Shown piece after piece: positions 6,424 to 8,287 of a stretch of DNA of 8,287 bases. A model generated the notes under the pieces. The model worked only from the letters and a program-made list of their open reading frames with translations, did no database searches and was not told the DNA's origin. Origin of the DNA: Clostridiaceae bacterium. GTDB lineage: Bacteria; Bacillota_A; Clostridia; Acetivibrionales; Acetivibrionaceae. The position numbers and the translations under genes are program-made. Location of the stretch: positions 1-8,287 of the forward strand of contig JAAZCB010000574.1 in the NCBI GenBank assembly GCA_012513545.1. Reading direction: 5' to 3'. Every line of letters begins with the position of its first letter. Positions within the stretch are counted from its first letter, which is position 1.

Positions 6424-8287
6424 TTAAGCATCTGCTCCACAGCATTTTTTATACTTTTTCCCACTTCCGCAAGGACAAGGATCATTTCGTCCAACCGAAC
6501 GCTTCTTTACAACAGGTTTATTAGCTTCCTGCTCTCCATGTGAAGCACTTACAGGCTCTGCAACCCGCTCACGCTGTGGTGCTTGTTCACGGTCAATATG
6601 TGTGTTCATTATAATTTTTATTGAATCTTCCTGAATATTTCTTATCATTTCCTCAAACATATCAAAACCTTCGAATTTATACTCAACAACAGGATCTCTC
6701 TGCCCATAGGCTCTCAAGTGAATACCATGTTTCAACTGATCCATGGCGTCTATATGGTCCATCCATTTCTGGTCTACCACCCTTAACAGCACTACTCTTT
6801 CAAGCTCCCTCATAAGATCATAGCCGAATTCCGCTTCCTTTTCGTTGTATCTCTTATTAAGTGCCTCAAGGATTACTTCTTTTAACGAATCCTTTGAAAG
6901 TCGTTCCATTTCATTTCTCTCAAACTTCAAAGTACCTGCCGGCAGATAAATTCCTTCGGCAGAGGCGCGCATGCTTTGCCAGTCCCAATTGTCAGGATGC
7001 GAACTTTCGGTGCAGTATACATTCACGATATTATCTGCAATACCCTCAAGCATTTTTTCGAAGTTTTCCCTGAGGTTATCTCCGTTTAAGACCTTCCTCC
7101 TCTGATCATATATGACTTCTCTTTGCTTGTTCATAACATCGTCATACTGAAGGACATTCTTTCTAATTGAAAAGTTCTTTCCTTCAACTCTCTTCTGAGC
7201 GTTCTCAATTGCGTTACTTAACATTCTGTGCTCAATTGGCTGATCCTCTTCGAGCCCGAGCGCGTTTACAATCCCCGTGAGGCGGTCTGAGCCGAAAAGT
7301 CTCATAAGATCATCTTCAAGAGAAATATAGAACCTAGAAGAACCCGGGTCTCCCTGACGTCCGGATCGACCTCTCAACTGGTTGTCTATACGTCTCGATT
7401 CATGCCGTTCTGTACCTATTATATGGAGCCCTCCTGCTTCAACTACCTTATTGCGTTCCTCACTTGTAAGCTTTTTAAACTCCTCATAAAGTTCACGGAA
7501 TTCTTTTCTTGCTTCCAATATTTCTACATCATCAGTCTCGTTAAAGCCATTTGCCTGGCTGATCAAATCTTCATGATAGCCTTTTCTTCTCATTTCCTGC
7601 TTTGCCATAAACTCAGCATTACCGCCAAGCACAATGTCGGTACCACGTCCTGCCATATTGGTTGCAATGGTAACGGCACCAAACTTTCCAGCCTGCGCAA
7701 TAATTTCGGCTTCCTTTTCATGGTACTTCGCATTGAGCACCTGATGGCTGATCCCGTGCCTCTTCAGAACCGAACTTAAGAGTTCCGATTTTTCAATTGA
7801 AATAGTACCTATGAGAACAGGCTGGCCTTTCTTGTTGCATTCAACTATATCCTTTACAACAGCATTAAATTTTCCTGTTTCATTTTTATATACACTGTCC
7901 GGAAAATCAACCCTTACAACTGGCATATTCGTAGGAATCACAATGACATCCAGCTTATATATGCTCTGGAATTCCTGCTCTTCCGTCTGTGCCGTTCCGG
8001 TCATACCAGACAGCTTTTTATACATTCTGAAGTAGTTCTGGAAAGTTATTGTGGCCAGTGTTTTACTTTCCCTTTCAACCTTTACTCCTTCTTTTGCCTC
8101 AATAGCCTGGTGCAAACCGTCACTGTACCTTCTTCCGTACATAAGACGACCTGTAAACTCATCAACGATTATTATTTCACCATCTTTAATGACATAGTCC
8201 TTATCTATTTTCATAAGGCCATTTGCCCTTAAGGACTGGTTTATGTGGTGGGATACTGTCAGGTTGTCAGGATCGGAAAGATTCTCA
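6424..8287 (-). CDS. secA: Preprotein translocase ATPase SecA, C-terminal two thirds (5' end outside window)
   Basis: The motor ATPase of the Sec pathway, driving unfolded preproteins through SecYEG. The frame runs off the right edge: an ATG at 8214 is internal, as 24 further SecA-like codons ([14 protein letters not shown]...) precede it. About 620 residues are visible, so the Walker A and B motifs of the first nucleotide-binding domain and part of the preprotein cross-linking domain are missing. Seen, numbered from the first visible residue: VDEFTGR (41-47), [14 protein letters not shown] (86-99), NMAGRGTDI (210-218), [11 protein letters not shown] (303-313, arginine-finger motif), scaffold helix [13 protein letters not shown] (377-389), and the wing/scaffold region [24 protein letters not shown] (509-532). 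A charged linker leads to a C-terminal zinc-binding tail, [13 protein letters not shown], with four cysteines, a SecB or ribosome-contact module in other bacteria. A roughly 60-residue charged insertion lies between the GRGTD and GTERHESRR motifs. The gene is immediately upstream of folC. Confidence 0.98.
   Translation of the reverse strand, partial: ENLSDPDNLTVSHHINQSLRANGLMKIDKDYVIKDGEIIIVDEFTGRLMYGRRYSDGLHQAIEAKEGVKVERESKTLATITFQNYFRMYKKLSGMTGTAQTEEQEFQSIYKLDVIVIPTNMPVVRVDFPDSVYKNETGKFNAVVKDIVECNKKGQPVLIGTISIEKSELLSSVLKRHGISHQVLNAKYHEKEAEIIAQAGKFGAVTIATNMAGRGTDIVLGGNAEFMAKQEMRRKGYHEDLISQANGFNETDDVEILEARKEFRELYEEFKKLTSEERNKVVEAGGLHIIGTERHESRRIDNQLRGRSGRQGDPGSSRFYISLEDDLMRLFGSDRLTGIVNALGLEEDQPIEHRMLSNAIENAQKRVEGKNFSIRKNVLQYDDVMNKQREVIYDQRRKVLNGDNLRENFEKMLEGIADNIVNVYCTESSHPDNWDWQSMRASAEGIYLPAGTLKFERNEMERLSKDSLKEVILEALNKRYNEKEAEFGYDLMRELERVVLLRVVDQKWMDHIDAMDQLKHGIHLRAYGQRDPVVEYKFEGFDMFEEMIRNIQEDSIKIIMNTHIDREQAPQRERVAEPVSASHGEQEANKPVVKKRSVGRNDPCPCGSGKKYKKCCGADA

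Noticed and set aside
1..8287. tRNA genes, CRISPR arrays, insertion sequences, attachment sites
   Set aside because: Both strands were read for cloverleaf-like segments, regular repeat-spacer patterns and transposase motifs. None was seen, and coding genes fill almost all of the window.

Overview
The window looks like ordinary chromosomal DNA from a low-GC Gram-positive bacterium, most likely a member of the Clostridia. The evidence is the AT-rich sequence, strong Shine-Dalgarno sequences complementary to the 16S tail (one is a 9-base match, GGAGGTGAT), a SecA of clostridial style, a CheY-like regulator resembling those of deep-branching Firmicutes and Thermotogales, and compact intergenic gaps. 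The layout would fit a cellulolytic clostridium of the Acetivibrio/Ruminiclostridium kind, but that is an inference from memory and not something the sequence proves.

Layout. At the left edge, on the plus strand, is the 3' end of a Gfo/Idh/MocA-type NAD(P)-dependent oxidoreductase (1-442), followed by a probable terminator (470-526). Everything else is on the minus strand. Read in the direction of transcription, from right to left, it is: secA (3' two thirds, running off the right edge); folC, whose ATG directly abuts the secA stop; a membrane-anchored TPR protein; a long, perfect bidirectional terminator hairpin (3837-3888); a patatin-like phospholipase; threonine synthase thrC; and a stand-alone CheY-like response regulator that converges on the oxidoreductase gene. 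No gap exceeds 170 bases, and no RNA gene, mobile element or CRISPR array was seen.

How the genes relate. secA and folC are clearly co-transcribed and probably translationally coupled. The TPR gene follows after 69 bases and probably shares that transcript, which would end at the 3837-3888 hairpin. The patatin, thrC and response-regulator genes form a second same-strand run with gaps of 85 to 93 bases and no clear terminators between them. Their functions (lipid hydrolysis, amino-acid synthesis, signalling) do not form an obvious pathway. For thrC, the patatin gene and the response regulator, the longest possible frames start upstream within or before the ribosome binding site. The true starts are internal ATGs 7 bases after strong Shine-Dalgarno sequences, and the coordinates given here use those.

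No novel defence, mobile or biosynthetic system is evident. The points most worth a second look are the TPR protein with predicted repeats on both sides of the membrane, and the 24-bp perfect hairpin that sits so close to the patatin start that it leaves almost no room for an independent promoter.
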